DNA from: Deinococcus ruber
GTDB taxonomy: Bacteria > Deinococcota > Deinococci > Deinococcales > Deinococcaceae
DNA: 34,798 bases
Direction: 5' to 3'
NCBI RefSeq assembly: GCF_014648095.1
Contig: NZ_BMQL01000051.1
Coordinates: 1 to 34,798, forward strand
Shown: piece after piece, positions 15,752-23,227 of the stretch
Layout of the letters: each line of letters opens with the position of its first letter
Numbering within the stretch: the first letter of the stretch is position 1
Translations under genes and position numbers: made by a program
The notes under the pieces: model-generated
Told to the model about the DNA's origin: nothing
The model's database searches: none
Seen by the model: the letters and a program-made list of their open reading frames with translations, nothing else

Positions 15752-16136
15752 ACGGGTGGCAGGCCCATGACCGTGCTCGAGGCTCGGGTGCGAAGCAACA
15801 GCGGCGCATCTTCCACCCGATGCAGCCTGAGCTGTGCTCTCTTCAGACGAAACCGGCGTCGTTCAGGAGGGGAGTGAGGCGGTGAAATGGAGCTGAACCT
15901 CGGTGCCGCCGCTTCCTTCCACCGGCTGTCATGGGCCAATCACGGCCGCGGCCTTACCTTCCGTGCAGGCAGGGCGGCTTCACCACCTTCGGATCGCCTC
16001 CTGCGTGGTTCCTACGCCTACCAACCGTTTTTCGTCCGCCAACCCGAGATCCAACCACGCCGCGCCCACGCTGGGCTGCGACCGGGTTCGTCGTGCCCGT
16101 GTGTCCGACCCGCCTTTCTAGGCAAGGAGCTTCACC
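15752..16136. other. intergenic region between divergent boxed promoters
   Basis: It holds site 8 (15928-15960) and then a leader of about 170 nt before the FAD oxidase gene. The leader is GC-rich with short Pro/Arg-coding frames, but none has a convincing start. AAGGAG lies 9 nt before ATG 16137. The long leader is unusual for this window. Confidence 0.5.
15928..15960 (+). promoter_or_regulatory. SARP-like direct-repeat promoter, site 8
   Basis: GTCAT, 7 nt, TCAC, 11 nt, TACCTT, 176 nt before ATG 16137. The layout is identical to the other sites, but the leader is the longest of the set. Confidence 0.6.
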
Positions 16137-17570
16137 ATGACCATGACCGCTGAACCGTCCGTCTTCTCCGGGGCCGCTCTCCAGGATGCCACCATCCAGT
16201 TCATCGCCACCTTCGACGGTACCTGTGTGCGGGCCGACGACATGGCGTTCGATTCGGCCCGCGCGGTCTGGAATGCCGCCGCCGACGACCTGCGCCCCGT
16301 GCTGCTCGCCCGGCCTTCCGGAGCCGCCGGTGTGGCGCAGGCGGTGCGTTTCGCGGCCCGGACGGGGCTGCCGCTGGCCGTTCGAAGCGGCGGCCACAGC
16401 CCCGCCGGATTCGGCACGGTTGAGGGCGGCATGGTGCTCGACCTCTCGGGCATGAAGGCCATGCTTATCGATCCGCAGACGCGCCGGATTCGTCTTCAGC
16501 CGGGCCTGACCTGGGGCGAAGTCGCGGCGGGGCTGCACGAGCACGGCCTGGCGATCACCTCCGGCGACGTGGCGGCAGTGGGCGTGGGCGGTCTGACGCA
16601 GGGCGGGGGCATCGGCTGGTTCGTTCGCCGCTACGGACTGGCGGTGGATCGACTGCGTGCCGCCGAACTCGTGACTGCCGACGGCACGCTGCTGCGGGTC
16701 AGCGAGACCGAACACCCCGAAGTCTTCTGGGCGTTGCGCGGGGCCGGGGCGAACCTGGGCGTCGTCACGTCGCTGGAATTCGAGGCGCATGAGGCGGGCA
16801 TGGTCTACGGCGGTCTGCTGGCCTTCGACGCCTCCGAGCCTGCCGAGGCCGCCCGGCTGCTGGGCCGCTTCGCCCGGATCGCCCATGCCGCACCCGACGC
16901 CCTCACCATGCAGGGCATGTTCGTGGCCGCTCCCCCGGCTCCGTTCATTCCGCCCCATCTGGTCGGCAAGACCATTCTGATGGTGCTGAGCTGCTACAGC
17001 GGCGCGCTGGAGGACGGCGCGGCGGCGCTGGCCCCGGTTCGGGCGCTGGGCGCGGCAGTGGACTTGACCGGCCCGATTCCCTATCCGGTGCTCTTCCAGA
17101 TGAGCGAGGAAGGCGGGCGGCGCGGGCGGCGCCACGTGAGCCGTTCGGGATTCCTGCGGGCGCTGGATACAGACGCGCTGGCCCGCCTGACGGCAGCGCT
17201 TGCCTCGATGCCGCTGGGCCTAGTGGTGCAGGTGCGTCCGCTGGGTGGTCAACTGGCTCGCATACCGCAGGACGCTACCGCGTTCGGCCACCGCCAGGCC
17301 CCCTTCCTGGTGCTGATCGATCAGGGCGTCCCCGACGCCTCGCTGGAGGACGCAGCCCGCCAGCACGTCGAGCATCTGTGGAGCACACTCGCTCCGCACG
17401 CCAGCGGTCTGTACGGCAACTTCGCCAGCGACGGCGATCTGCGCGCAGGCCAGCCAGTCTACTCTTCGCACGATCTGGCACGGCTCGCCCGCATCAAGGC
17501 TGCCCTCGATCCGCACAATCTGTTCGCCCGCAACGCCAATATCCGCCCAGCGGCTGTCGTGTCTGTCTGA
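16137..17570 (+). CDS. FAD-linked oxidase, berberine-bridge-enzyme type
   Basis: A 477-aa oxidoreductase. The FAD_binding_4 (PCMH) domain covers about residues 45-225: LLARPSGAAGVAQAVRFAA, then RSGGHSP with the histidine (about 87) that normally carries FAD covalently, then GVGGLTQGGGIGW and the YGL..D motif. The C-terminal BBE motif (YGNFASD, then LARIKAALDPHNLF) closes the fold. Bi-covalent relatives have a Cys four residues before the VGVxG segment; here the sequence is GDVAAVGVGG with Val, so only the His link is expected. Such enzymes oxidise alcohols, sugars or secondary metabolites with O2. The substrate is unknown. No signal peptide is seen. A hairpin follows at 17626. Confidence 0.9.
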   Translation: MTMTAEPSVFSGAALQDATIQFIATFDGTCVRADDMAFDSARAVWNAAADDLRPVLLARPSGAAGVAQAVRFAARTGLPLAVRSGGHSPAGFGTVEGGMVLDLSGMKAMLIDPQTRRIRLQPGLTWGEVAAGLHEHGLAITSGDVAAVGVGGLTQGGGIGWFVRRYGLAVDRLRAAELVTADGTLLRVSETEHPEVFWALRGAGANLGVVTSLEFEAHEAGMVYGGLLAFDASEPAEAARLLGRFARIAHAAPDALTMQGMFVAAPPAPFIPPHLVGKTILMVLSCYSGALEDGAAALAPVRALGAAVDLTGPIPYPVLFQMSEEGGRRGRRHVSRSGFLRALDTDALARLTAALASMPLGLVVQVRPLGGQLARIPQDATAFGHRQAPFLVLIDQGVPDASLEDAARQHVEHLWSTLAPHASGLYGNFASDGDLRAGQPVYSSHDLARLARIKAALDPHNLFARNANIRPAAVVSV

Positions 17571-17625
17571 AGATCGAAAATGGGACGTCGGGAGTGGGAC
17601 GGCGCTTCGACAGCGTTCGCTGCTC

Positions 17626-17676
17626 GAAATCGGAAGTGGAGGCGGGAACAGTGGTGCCACTTCCACTTCCGATTTC
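17626..17676 (+). terminator. long hairpin downstream of the FAD oxidase
   Basis: GAAATCGGAAGTGGA (17626-17640) pairs exactly with 17662-17676, 56 nt after the stop. The loop can form a further GTGG/CCAC pair. It is followed by CCTTCGTTC, so termination is likely, though the U-run is poor. The flank is of the GGAAGTGGGA repeat type. Confidence 0.55.
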
Positions 17677-17887
17677 CCTTCGTTCAGCCTTTCAGCAGAT
17701 CTTCCACTTCAGGGCTTTCCCTTGCGGGGCTGGGCCTTCCTCGAAACGCAGCGCAGCGCCGCCAGGAACGTCGTCCGGCGGCGCTGCTCGTGTTGGGAGC
17801 GGTGTCATGCCCGGATCACCCTGCGCCGGGTGTTGGGGGCGATCCCCGTCATCTGCGCCCCGGACTGGAGCACGGCGCTTCTGGCGT

Positions 17888-17920
17888 GTCATGCGGCAAT
17901 CATGGCCCCACGGCTACGCT
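17888..17920 (+). promoter_or_regulatory. SARP-like direct-repeat promoter, site 9
   Basis: GTCAT, 7 nt, TCAT, 11 nt, TACGCT, 76 nt before ATG 17997. The stretch 17571-17887 before it has no gene, only the hairpin at 17626-17676. Confidence 0.7.
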
Positions 17921-17996
17921 GAACCCACGCCGGGAGACCGGGTGCGGCGTGACGCCGGAGCCAGCGCTGTTCTGGCGTCTCCTGCCGGGAGGGTTC

Positions 17997-18209
17997 ATGA
18001 ATGAAACGAGCAATCACACGGAACCGCTGCCCAGCGTCTCGGCTCCGTCCATCGGACGCGTGTATGTGCTGCGCGTATGGCACGAGGGGGCCGCCGATGC
18101 CGCCGTCTGGCGAGCGCTGATCCGCGAGGGGCACCAGGGCGAACGCAAATACTTCGCCACCCTCGACGCCTGTCTGGAGCATCTGTATGGCGAACTCTCC
18201 CGCCGCTGA
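17997..18209 (+). CDS. small cytoplasmic protein of unknown function
   Basis: This 70-aa protein has a compact alpha-beta core: RVYVLRVWHEG, then WRALIREGHQGERKYFATL and ACLEHLYGEL. It resembles short Deinococcus-type proteins with a strand, a basic turn and a final helix, but no named family was recognised. GGGAGG lies 4 nt before ATG 17997. The longer frame back to 17580 is rejected because the promoter box lies in it. Its end overlaps the next gene by 23 nt, so the two are translationally coupled. Confidence 0.72.
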   Translation: MNETSNHTEPLPSVSAPSIGRVYVLRVWHEGAADAAVWRALIREGHQGERKYFATLDACLEHLYGELSRR

Positions 18210-18723
18210 CCCCCGAAGTGCGGACACGCCGGCGGCTGGGTTCAGGCAGACCGGGCTGGGCCGCGCCGTCTGGATCATCGGTCTGGCGCTCGGCCTGTTG
18301 CTGATCGCCGGGGTCTTCTGGCTGGTCACCGCCTTTCAGCGGGCGGCACTGCGGCAGGCCGACCTGTACCTCGTGCATGCGTCGCCTCTCCACCTGAGCA
18401 GTGTGCTGTCGGTCAGCCGCAGCACGGCGGGCCAGACCTGGCGGGCCTGGGCCACCTGCACCGACAGTCCTCATCCCACCCGACTCCGTGCTCCGGCGCG
18501 CTACCGGCGTGCGGACGCGGGCCTTCTCGACCAGACAGCCCGCCGCATCGAGGACACCCTGGGGTCAGACAACGAAGACGATCAGACCGGGCACGACCTG
18601 GCCTGGGCGCTGCGTCACTGGCCCCAGGAACACGTCTGGGTCGATATGGCGCGCGGTGTGCTGGTGGCGACGGGGGCGAACGCTCAGGTCGCCTGCCTGC
18701 TCGTGACCACGGTGCCGCTGTAG
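18187..18723 (+). CDS. single-pass membrane protein of unknown function
   Basis: The 178-aa product has a short Ala/Pro-rich cytoplasmic head. One strong membrane helix follows at about residues 26-48 (AVWIIGLALGLLLIAGVFWLV), then an outside domain of about 125 residues. The domain ends LVATGANAQVACLLVTTVPL and contains an acidic stretch, LGSDNEDDQTGHDLAWAL. No family was recognised. It overlaps the preceding gene by 23 nt, and GGAG lies 8 nt before its start, so both come from site 9 as one operon. Confidence 0.75.
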   Translation: MANSPAADPRSADTPAAGFRQTGLGRAVWIIGLALGLLLIAGVFWLVTAFQRAALRQADLYLVHASPLHLSSVLSVSRSTAGQTWRAWATCTDSPHPTRLRAPARYRRADAGLLDQTARRIEDTLGSDNEDDQTGHDLAWALRHWPQEHVWVDMARGVLVATGANAQVACLLVTTVPL

Positions 18724-19035
18724 CGCAGGGACCGGTAGGAGGAACGGGGCATCCCGTACGGCCCTGCGATCCTGTTGCCTGACGCTCTTCAGGCCGAACG
18801 TCGATCTGCTCATACGGTTTCGCGCCGATGCCAGAGAATCTGGGAATACCGCCCAGATTCCCGTCCATCTCCCTTCCCTCACGGGTGGGAACCCTTGCTC
18901 ACCAACTCTCACAGAGGGTTGTTCAAGTTCATTTCAGACAAGGCCCGCTGCCCTGCTGTCCGTCTTCTGAATTCAGCTGTTCGGACAGAATGAGAACGGC
19001 TTCCCGTTCTGTCGCCAGCGCTCCGGCGCGCATGG
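18724..19035. repeat. gene-free stretch with a degenerate small repeat
   Basis: Positions 18867-18894 repeat, in inverse orientation, 28 bp of the MITE at 213-365 (core CCCTTCCCTCACGGGTGGGA). CATACGG at 18811-18817 resembles the MITE end, but the other end is not recognisable. This looks like an eroded second copy. No gene was seen. Confidence 0.5.
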
Positions 19036-19068
19036 ATGAAGGCCGGGAACACCGCGATTTGTTACGCT
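19036..19068 (+). promoter_or_regulatory. ATGAAG-type promoter of the third BTAD gene
   Basis: ATGAAGGCCGG begins at 19036, GATTTGT precedes the -10, and TACGCT lies at 19063-19068, 6 nt before GTG 19075. It matches the promoter at 4321-4353 over most of its length and argues that the ATG at 19036 is promoter DNA and not the start codon. Confidence 0.62.
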
Positions 19069-19074
19069 GGGAGC

Positions 19075-21162
19075 GTGTCTTCCTCTGATGCTGTCTGGCG
19101 GCTGACCGTGCTCGGATCGGCCACCCTGACCCGAGCGGACGGCGGCAGCGTGCGCCTCGACCGCAAGACGCTGACGCTCCTGGCCTATCTGGGGCTGGAA
19201 GGCGTCCAGTCGCGCGCACAGCTGTCGGCGCTGCTGTGGCCGGATACTCCGGCGGCGGCGGCCCGCAATAACCTGGTGCATCTGCTGCGCCGCCTGAAAG
19301 CCGCCAGCGGAGCCGACCTCGTGCGTTCAGAGGGCCAGCAGCTGCGACTCGCGCCGCAGGTGCAGCTCGATGTGTTGAACGTTCTGGGCGAACATCCGCT
19401 CGGCCCACCGCCGCCGTTTCTGGACGGCCACGACTTCGACGACTGCCTGGATCTGACCGACTGGGTCCACAGCCAGCGCGAGGCGGTACTGGTGCGCTGG
19501 CTGACGGCCCAGCGGCAGGCGATCGTACAGGCACAGGCGAACGGACAGCTTCAGCAGGCACTCGCTGTCGCCGAAGCGCTGCTGCTGGCCGATCCGCTCT
19601 CCGAGGAGGCCCACCGCAGCGTCATGAGCCTGCAGTACGCGCTGGGTGATCGTTCCGCCGCGCTGCGAGCCTACCAGCGCTGTAAGGCGCTGCTGCACAG
19701 TGAAGTCGGCGTGGAGCCGTCGCCGGAAACGGTGCGGCTGGCCCGCGAGATCGGGGAAGGGACCCTGCCGCTCGCCACGCCCGACAACAGCATTCCGCTG
19801 AGTGTGCTGCGCCCGCCCACCCTCGTGGGCCGCGAGAGCGAGTGGGCGCGCATGGAGCAGGCGTGGGCGGCGGGCCTGGGCATCATGGTGATCGGTGAGG
19901 CGGGGAGCGGGAAGTCGCGGTTGGCGGTGGATTTTCTGCGCTCGAAAACGTCGCATCAGTTGCTGCTCTTCGGGGGACGGCCCGGCGACGCGGCGGCCCC
20001 GTACACCACCCATGCCCGCACGTACCGGCAGGTGCTCGGCGCCTACCCGGATCTGGACTTGCCCGACTGGGTGCGGCGTGAACTGGCCCGCATCATCCCC
20101 GAACTGGCCCTGCCTGGAGCGGCGGAGGCAGGGCCGGATGCCCAGATGCCGCTGCGTTCCGAGGCCGACAAACTGCGCTTCTACGAGGCCAAGGTGGAGA
20201 TGATCCGGCGGGTGGCGCTGCGGGGACCGGTGATCTTGGCCTCCGACGATCTGCACTACATGGACGAGGCCAGCATCGAGGCGGGTGGGTATGTCTTCTC
20301 GAAATTCTTCGGCGACGCCGACACCAACCTGCGGACGCTATTCTGCTTTCGAACCGACGCGCTGAGCGGGCTGGCCGCTGCCGTAGCTCAGCAGATGATC
20401 GACGCGGGGCTGGCCGTGCCGATCCGGCTGGGGCCGCTGGACGACCGGGCCGTCGCATCGCTGCTGTCCGAGATCGAAGTGCCGAGCGACGCTGCGCTTG
20501 CCAGCGACGTCTGGCGCTTCACCCACGGCAATCCCCAGTTCGTGCTGGAAACCGTGAAGGCGATGTTCGAGACGCAGACCTTCACCGTGGGCCAGCCGGG
20601 AGAGACCCTCTCTGGAAACGTGGCGCAGCAGATTACAGAGCGGCTGGGCCGTCTGAGCGAGGCGGCGCTGCACGCGGCCCGCGCTGCCGCCGTGCTGCAA
20701 AGCGAAGTGACGCTCGAACGGGTGGCCGAGGTGCTGCATATCGGCCTGCTCGACATCGCCACGGCCTGGGAGGAACTGGAGCAGGCGCAGATCACCCGGG
20801 GCGAACGCTTCGCCCACGATCTGCTCTTCGAGGCGGTGCTGGCGCAGATTCCGGCCGCCACCCGCAGGCTGCTGCACCGTTCGGCGGCACGGGTGCTGTC
20901 GGCCCCCGATCAGGGAAGTTGGCCCACGGCAGCGCAGCAGGCGGCGGAGGTGGCGCGCCACTGGCTGAGCGGCGGCGAACCGCTTCAGGCCGCTCCCTGG
21001 CTGATGAAGGCGGCACAGGCGGCAGAGGCGACACTGCGCCTGAGCGAAGCGGCCTCGTTCTACCACGAGGCGGCAGCGGCTTACGACGCGGCGAATCTGC
21101 CATCGGAAGCCCAGGAAGCGCGGGCGGCAGAACGGGCAGCACAGCTCCGCGCCGCCGTGTAA
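19075..21162 (+). CDS. BTAD (SARP-type) regulator with AAA/STAND ATPase
   Basis: A 695-aa regulator from GTG 19075. An ATG at 19036 would add 13 residues, but the -10 box of the conserved promoter falls in that stretch and the GTG matches ATG 4359 in position. The N-terminal winged helix (WRLTVLGSATL, LLWPDTPAAAARNNLVHLLRRLK) is followed by BTAD (LGDRSAALRAYQRCK). The ATPase module has GEAGSGKSR near 273 and ILASDDLHYMDE near 387. The C-terminus is a short helical tail. It is closest to the protein at 4359. The central ATPase DNA is nearly identical between them while the ends differ. It lies just upstream of a boxed operon of surface proteins and is a good candidate for its activator. Confidence 0.88.
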   Translation: MSSSDAVWRLTVLGSATLTRADGGSVRLDRKTLTLLAYLGLEGVQSRAQLSALLWPDTPAAAARNNLVHLLRRLKAASGADLVRSEGQQLRLAPQVQLDVLNVLGEHPLGPPPPFLDGHDFDDCLDLTDWVHSQREAVLVRWLTAQRQAIVQAQANGQLQQALAVAEALLLADPLSEEAHRSVMSLQYALGDRSAALRAYQRCKALLHSEVGVEPSPETVRLAREIGEGTLPLATPDNSIPLSVLRPPTLVGRESEWARMEQAWAAGLGIMVIGEAGSGKSRLAVDFLRSKTSHQLLLFGGRPGDAAAPYTTHARTYRQVLGAYPDLDLPDWVRRELARIIPELALPGAAEAGPDAQMPLRSEADKLRFYEAKVEMIRRVALRGPVILASDDLHYMDEASIEAGGYVFSKFFGDADTNLRTLFCFRTDALSGLAAAVAQQMIDAGLAVPIRLGPLDDRAVASLLSEIEVPSDAALASDVWRFTHGNPQFVLETVKAMFETQTFTVGQPGETLSGNVAQQITERLGRLSEAALHAARAAAVLQSEVTLERVAEVLHIGLLDIATAWEELEQAQITRGERFAHDLLFEAVLAQIPAATRRLLHRSAARVLSAPDQGSWPTAAQQAAEVARHWLSGGEPLQAAPWLMKAAQAAEATLRLSEAASFYHEAAAAYDAANLPSEAQEARAAERAAQLRAAV

Positions 21163-21431
21163 GCTCGCCTCGAACCCCCAGAGGAAAGCGTGCCTTCGGG
21201 ACACGATGATTCCCGGATGACGCCTGCTGAAGCGGCCCAGTGTTCTGCGGCATGCGTGTTCGTTCGGTGCCGTCTGCGGCGGGGTTGATTCGCTGTTCAC
21301 CTGCTTGCTGAGAACACCGCGGGGCAACGTCGCGGAAACGAATTTGCCGCGCTGACCCCTGCTGTACCGCTCCCGCCCGGCACCGATGCGCCGCTGTTGT
21401 TTCCGTCGTCCCGGCGCGAACGGCGGCGTGC
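21163..21431. other. intergenic stretch without a gene
   Basis: No credible gene or strong hairpin was seen between the BTAD gene and site 10. Short frames here have arginine/proline-rich, shadow-like composition. Confidence 0.45.
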
Positions 21432-21464
21432 GTCACCTGCCAGCCATCCCTGGTTTTCTACGCT
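21432..21464 (+). promoter_or_regulatory. SARP-like direct-repeat promoter, site 10
   Basis: GTCAC, 7 nt, CCAT, 11 nt, TACGCT, 41 nt before ATG 21506. It is expected to drive the three-gene operon 21506-24085. Confidence 0.7.
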
Positions 21465-21505
21465 CTTGGTCAGAAGCACCCGACTGGTGCCGACCAGGAG
21501 CTACC

Positions 21506-22300
21506 ATGAACAGACACGCGATTCTCAGTTCCACCCTGCTCGCCTTCTCGCTGATGCTCGGATCATGCGGCGGGGCGGGTACCCCCTCCGGCAGCGTTCA
21601 GCCGGCGCCTCCCCCGGTACCCACCCCTGGCCCTGCGCTCTCCAACGTCATCACAGGGCAGGTCCCGAATCTCCAGGGCCAGCCCATTCAGGGTGCGGAA
21701 ATCTTCGCCGACAACACCCTGTCGTACAACGATAACGTCATCGGCTACAGCGGGGCCGACGGCAGATACAGCATCGAGATCGGCACGCTGGCCGCGACGT
21801 ACAACGTCACCGCGCAACTGACGCTGAAGTACGACGGCATGGACGTCCCGGTGAAACTGACCTCCGACAATCCGGCGCTGGTGGCGGGTGGTCTGAACGG
21901 CGGCGGCGTGCGGAACTTCAGCTACGCGCCCGCCGTCACCGCCGCGAATCCCTACGGCGACCTGGGAAAGATCAACGTCGTTCACGGCTCCTTCCAGTAC
22001 GGCGTGAAGGAAAGCGACGTGACGCTGACGATCACGCCGGTTGGCCAGCTGGCCGACGGCAGCACCGGTGAGCAGCGCGTGGTGAAACCCACCCACACCG
22101 GAGACGGTTGGATCGTTCCGAACGTCATGTACGGCACGTATACCGTGACGGCGACCATGAATGGCCAGCCGCTGAGTGTGCGCCCGATCCTGACGAACGG
22201 CACCCTCGCGCCCTGGCAGGACAGCTATACCGGCGGCTTCACCTGGCCGTACTGGGCCACCAGACCCACCATGTACCTCGAACTCGGCGACGGCGAGTAA
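21506..22300 (+). CDS. lipoprotein with carboxypeptidase-regulatory-like domain
   Basis: A 264-aa lipoprotein (MNRHAILSSTLLAFSLMLGSC, Cys about 21). A Pro-rich linker is followed by VITGQVPNLQGQPIQGAEI and a GADGRYSIEI strand. The second half has NPYGDLGKI, LTITPVGQLADGSTG and WIVPNVMYGTYTVTATM. It clearly belongs with the proteins at 8157, 9512, 22368 and 26601, but forms a subgroup with 22368 (both have GGLxGGGVRNF and end LELGD). ATG 21506 is chosen over the longer frame because AGGAG lies 6 nt before it and site 10 lies in the extension. It is the first gene of an operon. Confidence 0.87.
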   Translation: MNRHAILSSTLLAFSLMLGSCGGAGTPSGSVQPAPPPVPTPGPALSNVITGQVPNLQGQPIQGAEIFADNTLSYNDNVIGYSGADGRYSIEIGTLAATYNVTAQLTLKYDGMDVPVKLTSDNPALVAGGLNGGGVRNFSYAPAVTAANPYGDLGKINVVHGSFQYGVKESDVTLTITPVGQLADGSTGEQRVVKPTHTGDGWIVPNVMYGTYTVTATMNGQPLSVRPILTNGTLAPWQDSYTGGFTWPYWATRPTMYLELGDGE

Positions 22301-22367
22301 CGTCCGCGCCCCAGCCCCTCCACCTTCGCACGATGTCGCGCCCATTCCCAGCGCACCAGGAGTTCGT

Positions 22368-23156
22368 ATGCGTTTTCTTTCTCTCACCGTTTCCGCCACC
22401 TGTCTGCTCTCGCTCGTTCTCGCCGCCCCTCGCGGAGCCGCCCACGCTGCCGCTTCCCCAGAACTGCTGGCGGCGGCGTCTGCCCGCACCACCACTGGCT
22501 TCATCACCGGCAAGGTCGTGACGCAGGACGGCAAGCCGCTAAAGGACGTGGAAGTCGTCGCTGACAACACGCTCTTCTATAACAGCAACCTGATCGGCTA
22601 CACCGCCGCCGACGGCACCTACCGCATCGAGATCGGTTCGCTGCCCGCCACCTGGAACGTGACCGCGCATCTGAAGATGAACTACCAGGGGAGCAGCGTG
22701 TCGGTCACGCTCACGCCCGAAAACTCGCAGGTGGTCGCCGGGGGACTGCACGGCGGCGGCGTGCGGAACTTCATCTACCGGCCACAGAGCAGCAACGCCT
22801 CGAATCCCTACGGCGTGGTGGGCATCATCAACGTGCAGCGCGGTATCGGACAGTACGGCGTGGACGAATCCAAAGTCACGCTGACGATCACCCCGGTGGG
22901 CAAGCTGGCCGATGGCAGCACCGGCAAGCAGATGGTCGTCAAGCCCGTTCTGAGCGGCGACGGCTGGATCGTGCCCGACGTGATGTTCGGAACCTACACG
23001 GTCAGCGCCACCATGAACGGCACGCCGCTGAAGGTACGCCAGAAGGTTCCGCGTGGCGCGTTCCCCGCCTGGGCCGCCAGCTACACCGGGGGCTTCACCC
23101 ACGACTTCTTCGCCGTCAGGCCAGTCATGTTCGTGGAACTCGGCGACGACGAATAG
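22368..23156 (+). CDS. secreted carboxypeptidase-regulatory-like protein
   Basis: The 262-aa product has a Sec signal peptide (hydrophobic to about residue 20, cleavage near AAHA) with no lipobox Cys. The beta-sandwich begins GFITGKVVTQDGKPLKDVEV and is followed by GTYRIEIGSLPATWNVTA. The conserved C-terminal part has NPYGVVGII, LTITPVGKLADGSTG and GWIVPDVMFGTYTVSATM. It is the secreted partner of the lipoprotein just upstream, 67 bp away, which repeats the lipid-anchored and secreted pairing seen at 8157/9512. AGGAG lies 6 nt before the ATG. No own promoter box was found. Confidence 0.86.
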   Translation: MRFLSLTVSATCLLSLVLAAPRGAAHAAASPELLAAASARTTTGFITGKVVTQDGKPLKDVEVVADNTLFYNSNLIGYTAADGTYRIEIGSLPATWNVTAHLKMNYQGSSVSVTLTPENSQVVAGGLHGGGVRNFIYRPQSSNASNPYGVVGIINVQRGIGQYGVDESKVTLTITPVGKLADGSTGKQMVVKPVLSGDGWIVPDVMFGTYTVSATMNGTPLKVRQKVPRGAFPAWAASYTGGFTHDFFAVRPVMFVELGDDE

Positions 23157-23227
23157 AGCGGCGGACCACCCGCACCCAACCCCCACTTCCAAAGGACGTC
23201 CAACGCACCTAGCATCACAGGAGAATT

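Noticed and set aside
15633..15809. N-terminal extension of the gene at 15054
   Set aside because: The extension contains the promoter box at 15719-15751, and a good ribosome binding site precedes the inner ATG.
19036..19074. ATG 19036 as the start of the third BTAD gene
   Set aside because: The first 13 codons would cover the conserved promoter and its -10 box. GTG 19075 matches the other leaderless start.
20338..21327. 329-aa minus-strand frame
   Set aside because: Antisense to the third BTAD gene, with no start signal and no recognisable domain.
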